Made by a program: the position numbers and the translations under genes. A stretch of 64,000 nt of DNA. Source: Roseateles sp. YR242. GTDB taxonomy: Bacteria; Pseudomonadota; Gammaproteobacteria; Burkholderiales; Burkholderiaceae_C. Below are positions 51,765 to 61,478 of the stretch, one piece after another. The notes under the pieces are model-generated. The model saw only the letters and a program-made list of their open reading frames with translations. It was not told where the DNA came from and did not search any database. The stretch covers positions 62,001-126,000 of the forward strand of contig NZ_FOAV01000009.1 in NCBI RefSeq assembly GCF_900109745.1. The letters are read 5' to 3'. How positions within the stretch are numbered: the first letter of the stretch is position 1; each line of letters starts with the position of its first letter.

Positions 51765-52646
51765 ATGGCGCTCTCCACGCCCCTGAGCACCGCGCTGGGT
51801 TCCGGCGGACTGTCTTCGGACACCCGCTCGATCGACCAGCTCAAGTCGGTTGCCACCCGCGACCCCAAGGCCGCGATCAAGGAAACCGCCAAGCAGTTCG
51901 AGACCCTCTTCATGCAGGAGGTGATGAAGAGCATGCGCCAGGCCACGATGGCTTCCGGCATGCTGGACAACTCCGCCACCCAGATGGGCGGCGAGATGCT
52001 GGACCAGCAATACGCCGGCAAGATGTCGGGTCTGCCCGGTGGCCTGTCGCAGGCCATCGAGCGCCACCTGCAGCGCCAGCTCGGCGTGAAGGACGGCGAG
52101 CTGCCCAGCGCCAAGGCGGCCGCCGCCACCACCCAGTTGCCGCAACTGGCAACCAGGAACGTGCAGCCGCATGTGCAGGACTTCATCCAGAAGCACGACA
52201 GCGCCGCCAAGTCCGCCGAGGCGGCCACCGGCATCCCGGCCAGCTTCATGATCGCCCAGGCGGCACATGAATCCGGCTGGGGCAAGCGTGAGATCCTCAA
52301 CAAGGACGGCACCAGCAGCAACAACATCTTCGGCATCAAGGCCGGCCCGGGCTGGACCGGCAAGGTCGCCGAGGTGCAGACCACCGAATACGTGGACGGC
52401 AAGGCGCAGAAGGTCACGGCCAAGTTCCGCGCCTATGGCAGCCATGAAGAGGCCTTCAAGGACTACGCCAAGCTGATCAGCGGCAACGACCGTTATCGCG
52501 ACGTCGTGGCCAAGGCCAGCACCGGCAGCGCCGAAGGCTTTGCCAAGGGCCTGCAGAAGGCCGGTTATGCCACCGACCCCGAGTACGCGTCCAAGCTGGC
52601 GCGTGTCATCAACACCACCATGCGCGTCCAACGCGCCATGGCGTGA
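51765..52646 (+). CDS. flgJ: Flagellar rod-cap and peptidoglycan hydrolase FlgJ
   Basis: The product is 293 residues with two domains. The N-terminal rod-cap part has AIKETAKQFETLFMQEVMKS and MRQATMASGMLDNSATQMGG. The C-terminal glucosaminidase domain (from ~145) has FMIAQAAHESGWGKREILNK with the catalytic Glu in HESGWG, and NNIFGIKAGPGW. It scaffolds rod assembly and opens the peptidoglycan. The dual-domain form is usual in beta/gammaproteobacteria. It starts right after flgI. Confidence 0.97.
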   Translation: MALSTPLSTALGSGGLSSDTRSIDQLKSVATRDPKAAIKETAKQFETLFMQEVMKSMRQATMASGMLDNSATQMGGEMLDQQYAGKMSGLPGGLSQAIERHLQRQLGVKDGELPSAKAAAATTQLPQLATRNVQPHVQDFIQKHDSAAKSAEAATGIPASFMIAQAAHESGWGKREILNKDGTSSNNIFGIKAGPGWTGKVAEVQTTEYVDGKAQKVTAKFRAYGSHEEAFKDYAKLISGNDRYRDVVAKASTGSAEGFAKGLQKAGYATDPEYASKLARVINTTMRVQRAMA

Positions 52647-52663
52647 CGGCCTAGGAGCAGACG

Positions 52664-54637
52664 ATGTCAACCTCCGCCCTGCTCTCGCTTGGCGTGCGGG
52701 CCATGTTCGCCAACCAGGCGGCCCTGCAGACCATCGGCCAGAACATCGCCAATGCCAACGTGGCCGGCTACTCGCGCCAGGAAGTGGTGCTCACCACGCC
52801 GGAAGGGCAGTTCACCGGCGCGGGCTACTTCGGCAAGGGCGTGAACGTCCAGACGGTCACGCGCTCGCACAACGAGTTCCTGACGCGTGAAGCGGCCGCC
52901 GCGAAGTCGCAGTCCTTCATGGACAACACCATGCAGGCGCAACTGGCGCAGCTGGAGAACGTCTTCCCGACCGGCTCGGACGGCATCGGCCAGGCCAGCA
53001 ACGACTTCCTGAACGCGCTGGTGGACGTGGCCAGCCGCCCCGCCGACCCCTCCGCCCGCCAGGTGGTGCTGGGCAAGGCCCAGGAGCTGGCCTCGCGCTT
53101 CCAGAACGCGGGCCAGCAATTGGCCGACCTGCAGTCCGGCGTGGTGAGCGACATGAAGGCGGACGTCAAGACCGTCAACGAGCTGGCCAAGCAGATTGCT
53201 GCGGCCAATGACCAGATCGCCCGTTCCGCCGGCACCAGCCACTCGCCCAACGACCTGCTGGACAAGCGCGACCAACTGATCTCGCAACTGAGCCAGTACG
53301 TGCAGGTCTCCACCGTCAGCAGCAGTGATGGCACGGTGGGCGTGTTCATCGGTGGCGGCCAGCGCCTGGTGCTGGGCAATGAAGCCCAGCAGCTGGAGGT
53401 CACGGCCGACCCCTACGACAATTCACGCGCACAGCTCTCCATCAGCGAAGCCAACGGCTCGCGTGTGCTGGACGACAGCACGCTCACCGGTGGCTCCATC
53501 ACCGCGCTGCTGCGCTACCAGAACACCCACCTGCAGGATGCCCGCAACCTGCTGGGGCAGATGGCCACGGCCATCGCCACCCGCGTCAACGAGCAGCAGG
53601 CCCTGGGCGTGGACCTGACCGCCCAGGCCGGCGGCCCGCTCTTCAGCATCGCCGACCCGACCGTGCTGCCGGCCGTCACCAACAAGGGCGACGCCAAGCT
53701 GTCGGCCACGGTGACGGACGGCTCGCTGGTGCCCGCGCTCTCCTTCGTCATCACGCCGGACCCCACCGGCACGCCGGACAGCTACCAGGTCGCGGTGCGG
53801 CCGGACGGCACGGCCACCACGATGAACAAGGACCAGATCGAGGCCGCCTACGGCATCAGCCTGACCATGACCGGCACCATGCAGCAGGGCGACCGCTTCC
53901 TGCTGGAGCCGGTGGCGGGCGCCTCCACCAGCTTCAAGCGTGCCCTGGACAATCCCAGTGGCCTGGCCGCCGCATCGCCGGTCGTGGGCACCACGGACGT
54001 CAACAACAAGGGCACCGCCACGGTCGACACGCTCTACGCGGTCAACAGCAAGTTCGACAAGAGCCTGCAGCCCGCCACCGTCCAGTTCGGCACCGTTAAC
54101 GCGGACCAGAGCATCAACTACACCATCACGCTGGCGGACAACACCAGCTACACCGGCACCTGGAAGGCCGGGCAGGCCATCGGCAACGACCCGGCCAATG
54201 GTGTGGATCTGGGCTTCGAGCTGCGCATGAACGGTGTGCCGCGCGAAGGCGACAAGATCAACATGCAGCCGTCCGACTCGGTGGTGTCCACCAACAACGG
54301 CAATGCCAAGGCCTTTCTGGCGCTGCAGAGCGACACCTTCGTGGGCAAGCAGCTGCAGGCCGACGGCACCGTCTCGCGTGGCCAGACCATGACCGAGGCC
54401 TATGCCGCCGCCATTGCCGATGTCGGCTCGCGGGTGCAGGGCGCGGAATACCTGGCCAGCGTCTCGACGACCGTGGCCAGCCAGGCCGAGGCCACCCGCT
54501 CCGGCCAGGCCGGCGTCAACCTCGACGAGGAAGCCGCCCGGCTGATGCAGTTCCAGCAAGGTTATCAAGCCGCTGCCAAGGTGCTGCAGACCGCCCAGAC
54601 CATCTTTGACCAATTGTTGAGCATCGTGCAGCGCTGA
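52664..54637 (+). CDS. flgK: Flagellar hook-filament junction protein FlgK (HAP1)
   Basis: The product is 657 residues. N-terminal SLGVRAMFANQAALQTIGQN and IANANVAGYSRQEVVLTTPE and C-terminal GVNLDEEAARLMQFQQGYQA with AKVLQTAQTIFDQLLSIV are conserved. The central domain is about 100 residues longer than in E. coli FlgK (547). FlgK joins hook to filament and is a FlgN client. It lies 17 bp after flgJ. Confidence 0.97.
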   Translation: MSTSALLSLGVRAMFANQAALQTIGQNIANANVAGYSRQEVVLTTPEGQFTGAGYFGKGVNVQTVTRSHNEFLTREAAAAKSQSFMDNTMQAQLAQLENVFPTGSDGIGQASNDFLNALVDVASRPADPSARQVVLGKAQELASRFQNAGQQLADLQSGVVSDMKADVKTVNELAKQIAAANDQIARSAGTSHSPNDLLDKRDQLISQLSQYVQVSTVSSSDGTVGVFIGGGQRLVLGNEAQQLEVTADPYDNSRAQLSISEANGSRVLDDSTLTGGSITALLRYQNTHLQDARNLLGQMATAIATRVNEQQALGVDLTAQAGGPLFSIADPTVLPAVTNKGDAKLSATVTDGSLVPALSFVITPDPTGTPDSYQVAVRPDGTATTMNKDQIEAAYGISLTMTGTMQQGDRFLLEPVAGASTSFKRALDNPSGLAAASPVVGTTDVNNKGTATVDTLYAVNSKFDKSLQPATVQFGTVNADQSINYTITLADNTSYTGTWKAGQAIGNDPANGVDLGFELRMNGVPREGDKINMQPSDSVVSTNNGNAKAFLALQSDTFVGKQLQADGTVSRGQTMTEAYAAAIADVGSRVQGAEYLASVSTTVASQAEATRSGQAGVNLDEEAARLMQFQQGYQAAAKVLQTAQTIFDQLLSIVQR

Positions 54638-54683
54638 GCTGCGTGATCCCCAGACACTGAATTGACGCCAGGAAGGAAGCCCC

Positions 54684-55931
54684 ATGCGCCTCTCCACCGC
54701 CAACATGTTCGAGGCCAGCATCTCGACCCTGCAGAAACGCCAGCAGGAGATGCAGGACGCCCAGCAGCGCCTGACCTCCGGCAAACGGGTCGAAAAGGCC
54801 AGCGACGACCCCACCGCCGCAGCGCGGGCCGAGCGTGCCCGCACCGCCATCGGCCAGGTCGACGCCAGCCAGCGCGCCCTGGAGGCCAGCCGCAACAGCA
54901 TGACCCTGGCGGAAAGCGCGCTGGGCGACGCCAACGAGTTGATGCAACAGATCCGCGAAACCCTGGTGTCCGCCGGCAATGCCAGCTACACCGACGCGGA
55001 ACGCAAGGGCCTGGCCAACAAGGTCCAGGGCCTGCGTGACCAGTTGCTGGCCATTGCCAACCGCAGCGACGGCGCGGGCGGTTACCTCTTCTCGGGCCAG
55101 GGCACGACGGGAACGCCCTTCCTGGACAACCCGGTCGAGCGCGATGCAGCCGGCAACCGCACAGGCGGCGGCGTGGGCTTCGAGGGCATCGGCGGCAGCG
55201 TTACGACCGGTAACCTTGAGAACTATCCCCTCAGCGTGGACGGCATGGCGGCCTGGGAACAGGCGCGCAGCGGCAACGGCACCTTCGTGACGGGCGCGGG
55301 CACCAACACCGGCACGGGTGCGGCACCGGCGGGCTGGATCGATTCCGGCCGCGTGACGGACCCGACCGCCATCACCGGCGACAGCTACAGCATCGCCATC
55401 ACCGGCACCGCGCCCTCGCAGACGTACACGGTCTACAACGAGTCGCAGGGCCACGTGCCCGTGGCCAGCGACAACTACACCGCCGGCAACACGGTGAAGT
55501 TCGAAGGCATGTCCATGACCATCGGCGGCAACCCGGTGGACGGCGACACCTTCACCGTCAAGCCCGCGACCAACGATCTGAAGGTCTTCGACGTGCTGGA
55601 CCGCACCATCGAATCGCTCCGCCAGGAGGGGCGCACCGGGATGGAAGTCACCCAGGCCAACCTCACCAGCCTGCGCGATCTGGATGCCGTCATGGGCAAC
55701 CTGACCAACGTGCGCAGCCAGGTCGGCGAGCAGATGAACAACCTCGACGGGTCGCAAACCCGGCTCGGAACCCTGAAGGTTTACAACCAGGCTGAGCAAT
55801 CTGCCGCAGAGGACCTGGATATGACGCAGGGCATTTCCGATTTCCAGAACCAGCAGACGGGCTACGATGCGGCGTTGAAGACTTACGCGATGGTCCAGCG
55901 AATGTCGCTGTTCCAATACCTCAACTCCTGA
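54684..55931 (+). CDS. flgL: Flagellar hook-filament junction protein FlgL (HAP3)
   Basis: The product is 415 residues. The flagellin-like N-terminus MRLSTANMFEASISTLQKRQ, QRLTSGKRVEKASDDPTAAA and the C-terminus DMTQGISDFQNQQTGYDAAL, then KTYAMVQRMSLFQYLN, match FlgL. A central insertion makes it about 100 residues longer than E. coli FlgL (317). It caps the junction below the filament. It is the last structural gene of the operon. Confidence 0.96.
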   Translation: MRLSTANMFEASISTLQKRQQEMQDAQQRLTSGKRVEKASDDPTAAARAERARTAIGQVDASQRALEASRNSMTLAESALGDANELMQQIRETLVSAGNASYTDAERKGLANKVQGLRDQLLAIANRSDGAGGYLFSGQGTTGTPFLDNPVERDAAGNRTGGGVGFEGIGGSVTTGNLENYPLSVDGMAAWEQARSGNGTFVTGAGTNTGTGAAPAGWIDSGRVTDPTAITGDSYSIAITGTAPSQTYTVYNESQGHVPVASDNYTAGNTVKFEGMSMTIGGNPVDGDTFTVKPATNDLKVFDVLDRTIESLRQEGRTGMEVTQANLTSLRDLDAVMGNLTNVRSQVGEQMNNLDGSQTRLGTLKVYNQAEQSAAEDLDMTQGISDFQNQQTGYDAALKTYAMVQRMSLFQYLNS

Positions 55932-55944
55932 CGCCGCCACCTGC

Positions 55945-57108
55945 ATGAACTCGACGCACGCCGTGCTGGGCCAATTGGCCCTGGGATACGCGCCCCTGGT
56001 TTCCAAACAACTCGACATCGAGGCCACCCGCGTCACCGTGTTCGCACTGCGCCCAGACGCAGCGCCTGCGGCGGCGGATGTGCTGGCGGCGCTGTCGGAC
56101 GCCTTCCCCGCCAAGCCGGTGGTGCTGAATGTGGCGCACGAGGGCTTGCTCAAGGGGCTGCTCGCCGCGCCCCTGCCCCAGCATTTCCGGGTGGAAGTGC
56201 CGGCCTTCCTGGTGGGCGATGCCGATCTGGCCGCCCAGATCCAGGCCCGTGCGGCCGAAGGGGTCGTGACGCTGTTGAAGGGCCGTTCCGAGGCCGCCGG
56301 CTTCAAGCAGATCGTGCTGGACCTGCCCGAGCTGGCCAGCGGCCCGGCGCCGGCCGGCAAGACGGTGCTGATCTCCGGTGCCCGCAGTGCCGAGGACTTC
56401 AAGCAGGCCTGGGACAAGGGGGCTGCCGGCGTGCTGGGCTGGCCCTTCAGCGGTGAATTCGAAGCCCCTGCCAACGCGCCCACCACCAAGGACAGCCAGG
56501 CGGCCGACCTGCAGGTGATCGTGGAGCTGATGTCCCGCGTGGACCAGGGCGAGGACGTGGAGCGCCTGGAGCAGACGCTCAAGCGCGACCCGAGCCTGGC
56601 GTTCAAGCTGCTGCGCTACATGAATTCGGCGGCGTTTGGCCTGTCGGTGGAGGTGTCCTCCTTCCGCCACGCCATCATGCTGCTGGGCTACGCCCGCCTG
56701 CGCCGCTGGCTGGCGCTGCTGCTGGCCACGGCCAGCAAGGAACACGCGATGCGCCCGGTCATGTTCGCCGCGCTGCGCCGTGGCCTGCTGATGGAAGACC
56801 TGGCCAAGAGCATGGCCGAGGCCGAACTGCGCGACGAAATGTTCATCTGCGGCCTGTTCTCGCTGCTGGACCACATGCTGCGCCAGCCGTTCGAGAAGCT
56901 GCTGCAGTCCATCCCCGTGCCAGAGCGCGTACGCCAGGCGCTGGTGGACAAGAACGGCCCCTACAAGCCCTACCTGGATCTGGTGCAGGCGATCGAGAAC
57001 GAATCCGTCTTCGACACCCGCACCGCCATCGACTCGCTGATGCTGGCCCCGGAAGAGGTCAACAACGCCGTGCTGCGTGCCCTGCACAAGGCCGGCCAGC
57101 TGGAGTAA
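55945..57108 (+). CDS. HDOD-domain signalling protein with degenerate EAL-like N-terminus
   Basis: The product is 387 residues and starts 13 bp after flgL, so it is likely co-transcribed with the flg operon. The N-terminal ~190 residues resemble the EAL-like half of YuxH/CdgJ-type proteins but lack an EAL motif and the usual metal ligands, so no c-di-GMP hydrolysis is expected. The HDOD domain (about 190-385) shows QTLKRDPSLAFKLLRYMNSA, AFGLSVEVSSFRHAIMLLGY and RRWLALLLATASKEHA. HDOD proteins act in signal transduction, often with motility or c-di-GMP. It is cytoplasmic. Confidence 0.9.
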   Translation: MNSTHAVLGQLALGYAPLVSKQLDIEATRVTVFALRPDAAPAAADVLAALSDAFPAKPVVLNVAHEGLLKGLLAAPLPQHFRVEVPAFLVGDADLAAQIQARAAEGVVTLLKGRSEAAGFKQIVLDLPELASGPAPAGKTVLISGARSAEDFKQAWDKGAAGVLGWPFSGEFEAPANAPTTKDSQAADLQVIVELMSRVDQGEDVERLEQTLKRDPSLAFKLLRYMNSAAFGLSVEVSSFRHAIMLLGYARLRRWLALLLATASKEHAMRPVMFAALRRGLLMEDLAKSMAEAELRDEMFICGLFSLLDHMLRQPFEKLLQSIPVPERVRQALVDKNGPYKPYLDLVQAIENESVFDTRTAIDSLMLAPEEVNNAVLRALHKAGQLE

Positions 57109-57120
57109 ACAGCTCCCCTC

Positions 57121-60100
57121 ATGGACCAGTCGGCCCCCGACCCTCTGCGCTCGCTGCTGAGCAAGCGGTCGGTCGTCTGGTCTTCGCTGCTGGCCGGGCT
57201 CTGGGAAGGGCCCTGGCCGGCACTGATCTTCGACGCCCACGGCCAGGTGCTGCTGGCCAATGCACGGCTGGTGGAGTTGCTGGGCCCGGTCACCCTGAAG
57301 AGCCGCCGGCTGAGCGGCCACCAGACGGGCCACCACCGTGCGCAGGAACTGCGGCTGGTGGACGACCAGCAGCAGGAACATCTGCTGCAGGCCTCATTGC
57401 ATCCGCTGGAAGACAGCGACCTGACACTGGCCCTGCTGCAGGACCACAGTACCGAACGAGCCGCCCGCGAACGGGCCGACCGCATGCAGGCGGAGATCGA
57501 CCAATGGCTGGATCTGTGTCCCCTGCCCGCGCTGATGCACGACGACCAGGGGCTGCTGCTGCGATACAACGCGGCGTTCACCGGCCTGGTGCGCCGCCTG
57601 TGCCCCCAGCCGCCTGTCAGCCTGCACGAGCTTCCCCCGGATTGGCGCGCCTTGCTGACGGGGCCGATTCCTGAACCAGGCACCGAACTTCAGCGCCAGG
57701 CCCTGGTGGCCGAGCCGCAAGGGCGGCCGTGCTGGATGCGCGTGCGCATCCGGCGCCTGGCGGGTCCCTGGGGCCGGCCCCGCCTGGTGTTGATGCTGGA
57801 GGACCGCAGCCGTGACCAGGCGCTGGAGCTGGCCCATCAGCAGTTGCAAACGCTGATGGACACGGCCGGCGTGGGGCTGGCCACCTTCCAGCCGGACGCG
57901 GGCTGGTCACGGCCGGGTGAATCCTTGGACGAGGCCGCGCTGCTGGACGGCGGTGGCCACATGGGCACCAGCGGCACCAGTGGCAACAGCGGCAAGGGCA
58001 GCACGCGCAACGCCACGGGCAGCCCGGAGGCTGCGCAGCCAGGCGCTGCGGGGGCACTGGACGTTCGTGCCAGCAAGCCCAGCGCGCTGCAGGGCGTGAA
58101 CCGGGACATGGTGGACCCGGCCTCGCGCGCCGAATACGAAAAACTGCAACAGGCGATCAAGCACAACCAACCGGTGGCCCTGCGTTATGCCGTCCGCCAT
58201 CCGGAGATGGGCCTGCGCTGGCTGCTGACGCGGGTGGAGCCCGGGCAACTCTCTTCCGGCCAGCGCACCACCTCGGTCCTGACGCTGGACGTCACCGACA
58301 ACCAGCAGGCCCAGGCCCGCTATGAGCTGCTGCTGCGGGAGCTGGGCGCGATGCTGGATGGTGCCGGCCTGGGCCTGGCCTACTTCCGCAAGCAGCGGCT
58401 GCTGCGCAGCAACGGGGCGCTGGGCCGGATGCTGGGCATGGCCGGCGAGCCGGAACCGGGTACACCGTTCGAGGCGCTGTTCCAGGCCTTGCCCTTGCTG
58501 CATGGCGAGGTCGTGGCGGCCCTGCCGGGTTTGGACGACCAAGGGCTGGAATTCGAGTTCGAGTGGCCGGGCACGGCGTCCGGCCAGGAACCCCGCTGGC
58601 ATGCCTTGTCGCTGCGCCGCGTGGTGCCCCCGGAGGCGCCGGAGGAACAGGCGCTGGTGGTGGTGGTGAGCGACATTTCCCGGCTGAAGGCGCAGCAGGC
58701 CCAGTTGGAAGCCCTGGCCCAGGACCGGGAGCTGATGTTCGACCTGTCCGACGTCGGCATCGCCATCCTGCGCGATGACCGCCTGGTGCGGGCCAACGAG
58801 GCCCTGGGCCATCTGCTGGGTTACCGGCCCGACGACCTGGCCGCCCTGCCCCATGCGGAACTGTTCGACTCGCCCGCCGAATTCGAGCACGAGCGGCGCG
58901 TGGTGGCCAAGGTCTTGTCGGCCGACGGGTTGTGGCGCGGCGAGCGCCGGGTCCGGCGCCGGGATGGCTCGACGATCTGGATGCAGGTCAGCAAGCGCTA
59001 TGTGCGGGCCGGCCAGCCGGACACCGGCATCATCGCCACCTACCTGAGCGTGGATGAACGCCACCGCGCGCAGCAGTCACTGCTGCTGCAGACCGAGCGA
59101 GAGCGTGCGGTGCTGGATTCGGTACTGGTGGGCATCGTGACCGTGGGACGGCATGGCATCGAATGGATGAACCGGTCGGCGCGGCGCATGTTTGGCGGGG
59201 ATCTGGCGGCCTTTGCCGGCCAGCCCATCAGCATGGTGGCCACGGATGCGCCCGACCATCCCTTCCGGCAGACCCACTATCTGGACGAACTGACCGAGGG
59301 CCAGGCCGAGACTTTTGAATGCCGGCTGGTGGCTCGGGACGGCCGCGAGTTCTGGGTGGTGGGCAATGCGGTGGTGACCGGCAGCGGGGCAGACGGGGAG
59401 CGTCAGCTGACCTACGCGCTGCTGGACATCGAGCGCCGCCGTCAGGCGGAGGCCCAGAGCGAGCAGGCCCAGGCGTCGCTGCAGCGGATCATCGAAGCCG
59501 CACCCATCGCCATCAGCCTGCACGACGCACGGACGCTGCAGGTGCGGCAGATCAATCAGGCGGCTGCGGCATTGGCCGGCCGTGAGGAAGAAGAACTGAT
59601 CGGGGCCAGCCTGGAAGCCTTGTTCGGCAGCGAGCAGGCGGCCGAGGTGCGCAACGACATGGAGTTCGCGCTCAACAGCAGCGAAGTGCTGCAGCGCGAG
59701 TATCGGCTGCAGGTGGGCGGCCGGGCCCGGGTCTGGGATACGCGGCTGCTGCATCTCTCCGGCGTGAACGATGCCAGCGGCGAGGTGGAACCGGAGCAGT
59801 TGCTGCTGGTGGCCAGCGATGTGACGCAGCAGCGGGCGCAGGAAGCCGCCCGCCTGGAGGCGGCGATCGCGCAGCGGGAACTGCTGGTACGGGAAGTGCA
59901 CCACCGGATCAAGAACAACCTGCAAGGGGTGGCCGGGCTGCTGCAGCAGATCGCCGCCCGCCGCCCGGAAGTGGCCACGGTGATCAACGAGGCGGTTGGC
60001 CAGGTGCAGGCCATCGCGCAGGTGTACGGCCTGCAGGTGGGAGACTCCGGGCCGTTGCGACTGCGCAAGGTCATCGAGGCGGTGCTGGGGTCGGTCCAAC

Positions 60101-60498
60101 GGATGTTCGGGCGGGAAATCCAGGTGGAAGTGGGTGGGCTGCTGGCCGAGGAATCCTATCGGTGGGGCTTGCCGGAGGTGGAGGCGATTCCGATCGCGCT
60201 GACCTTGAACGAGCTGTTCACCAATGCGCTGAAGCATGGGGGGCAGGCACCGGTGCGGTGCGAGTTGGTGTTCGATCCGGAGCAGGTGCTGCTGCGGGTG
60301 GTGAATGAAGGCACGCTGCCTGCCGGGTTTGATCTGACGCAGATCCGGGGAGGCGTGTCCGGGCTGGGGCTGGTGCGGGCGCTGTTGCCACGGCGCAGCG
60401 CCTTGCTGAGCCTGACGCAGGAAGGTCACCGGGTGGTGTGTGAGTTGAGCCTGTGGCCGCCAGGGGTCAGCTTGCTGGCGCCGGGGCGCGCGAGCTGA
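57121..60498 (+). CDS. Soluble multi-PAS sensor histidine kinase (HisKA_2 type)
   Basis: The product is 1125 residues with no TM segment. Up to seven PAS-like units can be traced, e.g. GPWPALIFDAHGQVLLANAR (about 30), PLPALMHDDQGLLLRYNAAF (about 138), GVAILRDDR-type (about 548), VGIVTVGRHGIEWMNRSARR (about 670) and AAPIAISLHDARTLQVRQIN (about 792). A Gly/Ser/Ala-rich linker interrupts the third unit (about 278-315). The catalytic end has REVHHRIKNNLQGVAGLLQQ (His927 or His928 is the phospho-acceptor) and the N-box LTLNELFTNALKHG (1028-1041). HisKA_2 kinases commonly partner ANTAR regulators, one of which follows. It lies 12 bp after the HDOD gene. Confidence 0.9.
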   Translation: MDQSAPDPLRSLLSKRSVVWSSLLAGLWEGPWPALIFDAHGQVLLANARLVELLGPVTLKSRRLSGHQTGHHRAQELRLVDDQQQEHLLQASLHPLEDSDLTLALLQDHSTERAARERADRMQAEIDQWLDLCPLPALMHDDQGLLLRYNAAFTGLVRRLCPQPPVSLHELPPDWRALLTGPIPEPGTELQRQALVAEPQGRPCWMRVRIRRLAGPWGRPRLVLMLEDRSRDQALELAHQQLQTLMDTAGVGLATFQPDAGWSRPGESLDEAALLDGGGHMGTSGTSGNSGKGSTRNATGSPEAAQPGAAGALDVRASKPSALQGVNRDMVDPASRAEYEKLQQAIKHNQPVALRYAVRHPEMGLRWLLTRVEPGQLSSGQRTTSVLTLDVTDNQQAQARYELLLRELGAMLDGAGLGLAYFRKQRLLRSNGALGRMLGMAGEPEPGTPFEALFQALPLLHGEVVAALPGLDDQGLEFEFEWPGTASGQEPRWHALSLRRVVPPEAPEEQALVVVVSDISRLKAQQAQLEALAQDRELMFDLSDVGIAILRDDRLVRANEALGHLLGYRPDDLAALPHAELFDSPAEFEHERRVVAKVLSADGLWRGERRVRRRDGSTIWMQVSKRYVRAGQPDTGIIATYLSVDERHRAQQSLLLQTERERAVLDSVLVGIVTVGRHGIEWMNRSARRMFGGDLAAFAGQPISMVATDAPDHPFRQTHYLDELTEGQAETFECRLVARDGREFWVVGNAVVTGSGADGERQLTYALLDIERRRQAEAQSEQAQASLQRIIEAAPIAISLHDARTLQVRQINQAAAALAGREEEELIGASLEALFGSEQAAEVRNDMEFALNSSEVLQREYRLQVGGRARVWDTRLLHLSGVNDASGEVEPEQLLLVASDVTQQRAQEAARLEAAIAQRELLVREVHHRIKNNLQGVAGLLQQIAARRPEVATVINEAVGQVQAIAQVYGLQVGDSGPLRLRKVIEAVLGSVQRMFGREIQVEVGGLLAEESYRWGLPEVEAIPIALTLNELFTNALKHGGQAPVRCELVFDPEQVLLRVVNEGTLPAGFDLTQIRGGVSGLGLVRALLPRRSALLSLTQEGHRVVCELSLWPPGVSLLAPGRAS

Positions 60499-60704
60499 AT
60501 CCAATCGTTGGGCGCCGCCGCTCCCGGCGACAGAGTGGCGCATGCACCCGGGTCAAACGTGGGGTCAGGACTTGAGGCTCGCTCTTTCCTGACAACTTCT
60601 TGTAGTCCTTGTGGCAGATTGTGACGACTCGCAAACGGCGAGAGGCAAGTTCGGCATTTAGGTCACAATGATCGGTCAACCAAAATTCGAGGTTTGAAAG
60701 CAGC
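60499..60704. other. Intergenic region before the ANTAR regulator
   Basis: The 206-bp gap separates the PAS kinase from the REC-ANTAR gene. I found no pair of ANTAR-type hexaloop hairpins, no terminator with a T-run and no sigma-28 box. Confidence 0.45.
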
Positions 60705-61373
60705 GTGAACAGCGTGAGCATCAGCCCCATCGGGAATTTTCCGGGTCAGTCGGGCACGAATGTGGGCAATACCGGTGATGCCGGCAAGGGCCGCATCCTG
60801 GTCGTCGACGACGACCGCCTGGTGCTGGCCACGCTGACCCATGGCCTGGCACAGGCCGGCTATGACGTGCTGGATGCCGACAACGGGGACGACGCCATCC
60901 TGATCGCACGGCAGCAGCGGCCGGATCTGGCCTTGCTGGATATCCGCATGGAAGGCATGAGCGGCTTCGACGTGGCCGGCTACCTGCGGGACTACCTGCA
61001 GATGCCATTCATGTTCCTCTCGGCCTTCGCGGACGAAGCCACCGTGGCCAAGGTGAAGGAACTGGGTGCGCTGGCCTACCTGATCAAGCCGCTGGACATC
61101 CACCAGATCGTGCCCGCCGTGGAAGCCGCTTTTGCAAACCGCCCGGCCCGCGACACCACAGCGCCAACCACGCCGTTCACGCCGGTGGAAAGCCAGGCGT
61201 CGCTGCAGGTGGTCGAAGCCATGGCCCTGGGCATCTTGATGCACCGCTATTCCCTCACGCGTGCCCAGGCGCTCGCCCGTCTGGAGCGCATGGCCAACGA
61301 GCAGAAAATCGCCCCTGCGGACCAGGCGCAACGCCTCGTTGAAGCGGTCGAGCAACTGGCCCTCGGCGCTTGA
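60705..61373 (+). CDS. Response regulator with REC and ANTAR (RNA-binding antiterminator) domains
   Basis: The product is 222 residues from a GTG at 60705 (another GTG three codons on is possible). The receiver domain (about 29-140) shows ILVVDDDRLVLATL with the acidic triad (Asp35-37), phospho-acceptor Asp79 (LALLDIRMEG), Ser106 and Lys128 (YLIKPLD). The C-terminal helical ANTAR domain is about residues 168-217 (AMALGILMHRYSLTRAQALA then RLERMANEQKIAPADQAQRL). Phosphorylated ANTAR proteins dimerise and bind tandem RNA hairpins, preventing termination. The upstream HisKA_2 kinase is the natural partner. Target transcripts are not evident in the window. Confidence 0.92.
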   Translation: MNSVSISPIGNFPGQSGTNVGNTGDAGKGRILVVDDDRLVLATLTHGLAQAGYDVLDADNGDDAILIARQQRPDLALLDIRMEGMSGFDVAGYLRDYLQMPFMFLSAFADEATVAKVKELGALAYLIKPLDIHQIVPAVEAAFANRPARDTTAPTTPFTPVESQASLQVVEAMALGILMHRYSLTRAQALARLERMANEQKIAPADQAQRLVEAVEQLALGA

Positions 61374-61478
61374 TGTTCGCCCCGCTGGTCGCTCATCAGA
61401 GCCCGGCGTTAATGCTGTTGACGCGGGTTCGAGCGGCCAGGTGCCCGGAAAAGCACCTCATGGTCGGGCTTGAGGGGC

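Noticed and set aside
60499-60704. ANTAR-responsive tandem hairpins before the ANTAR gene
   Set aside because: I could not form two adjacent hexaloop stems with the conserved loop bases in this region.
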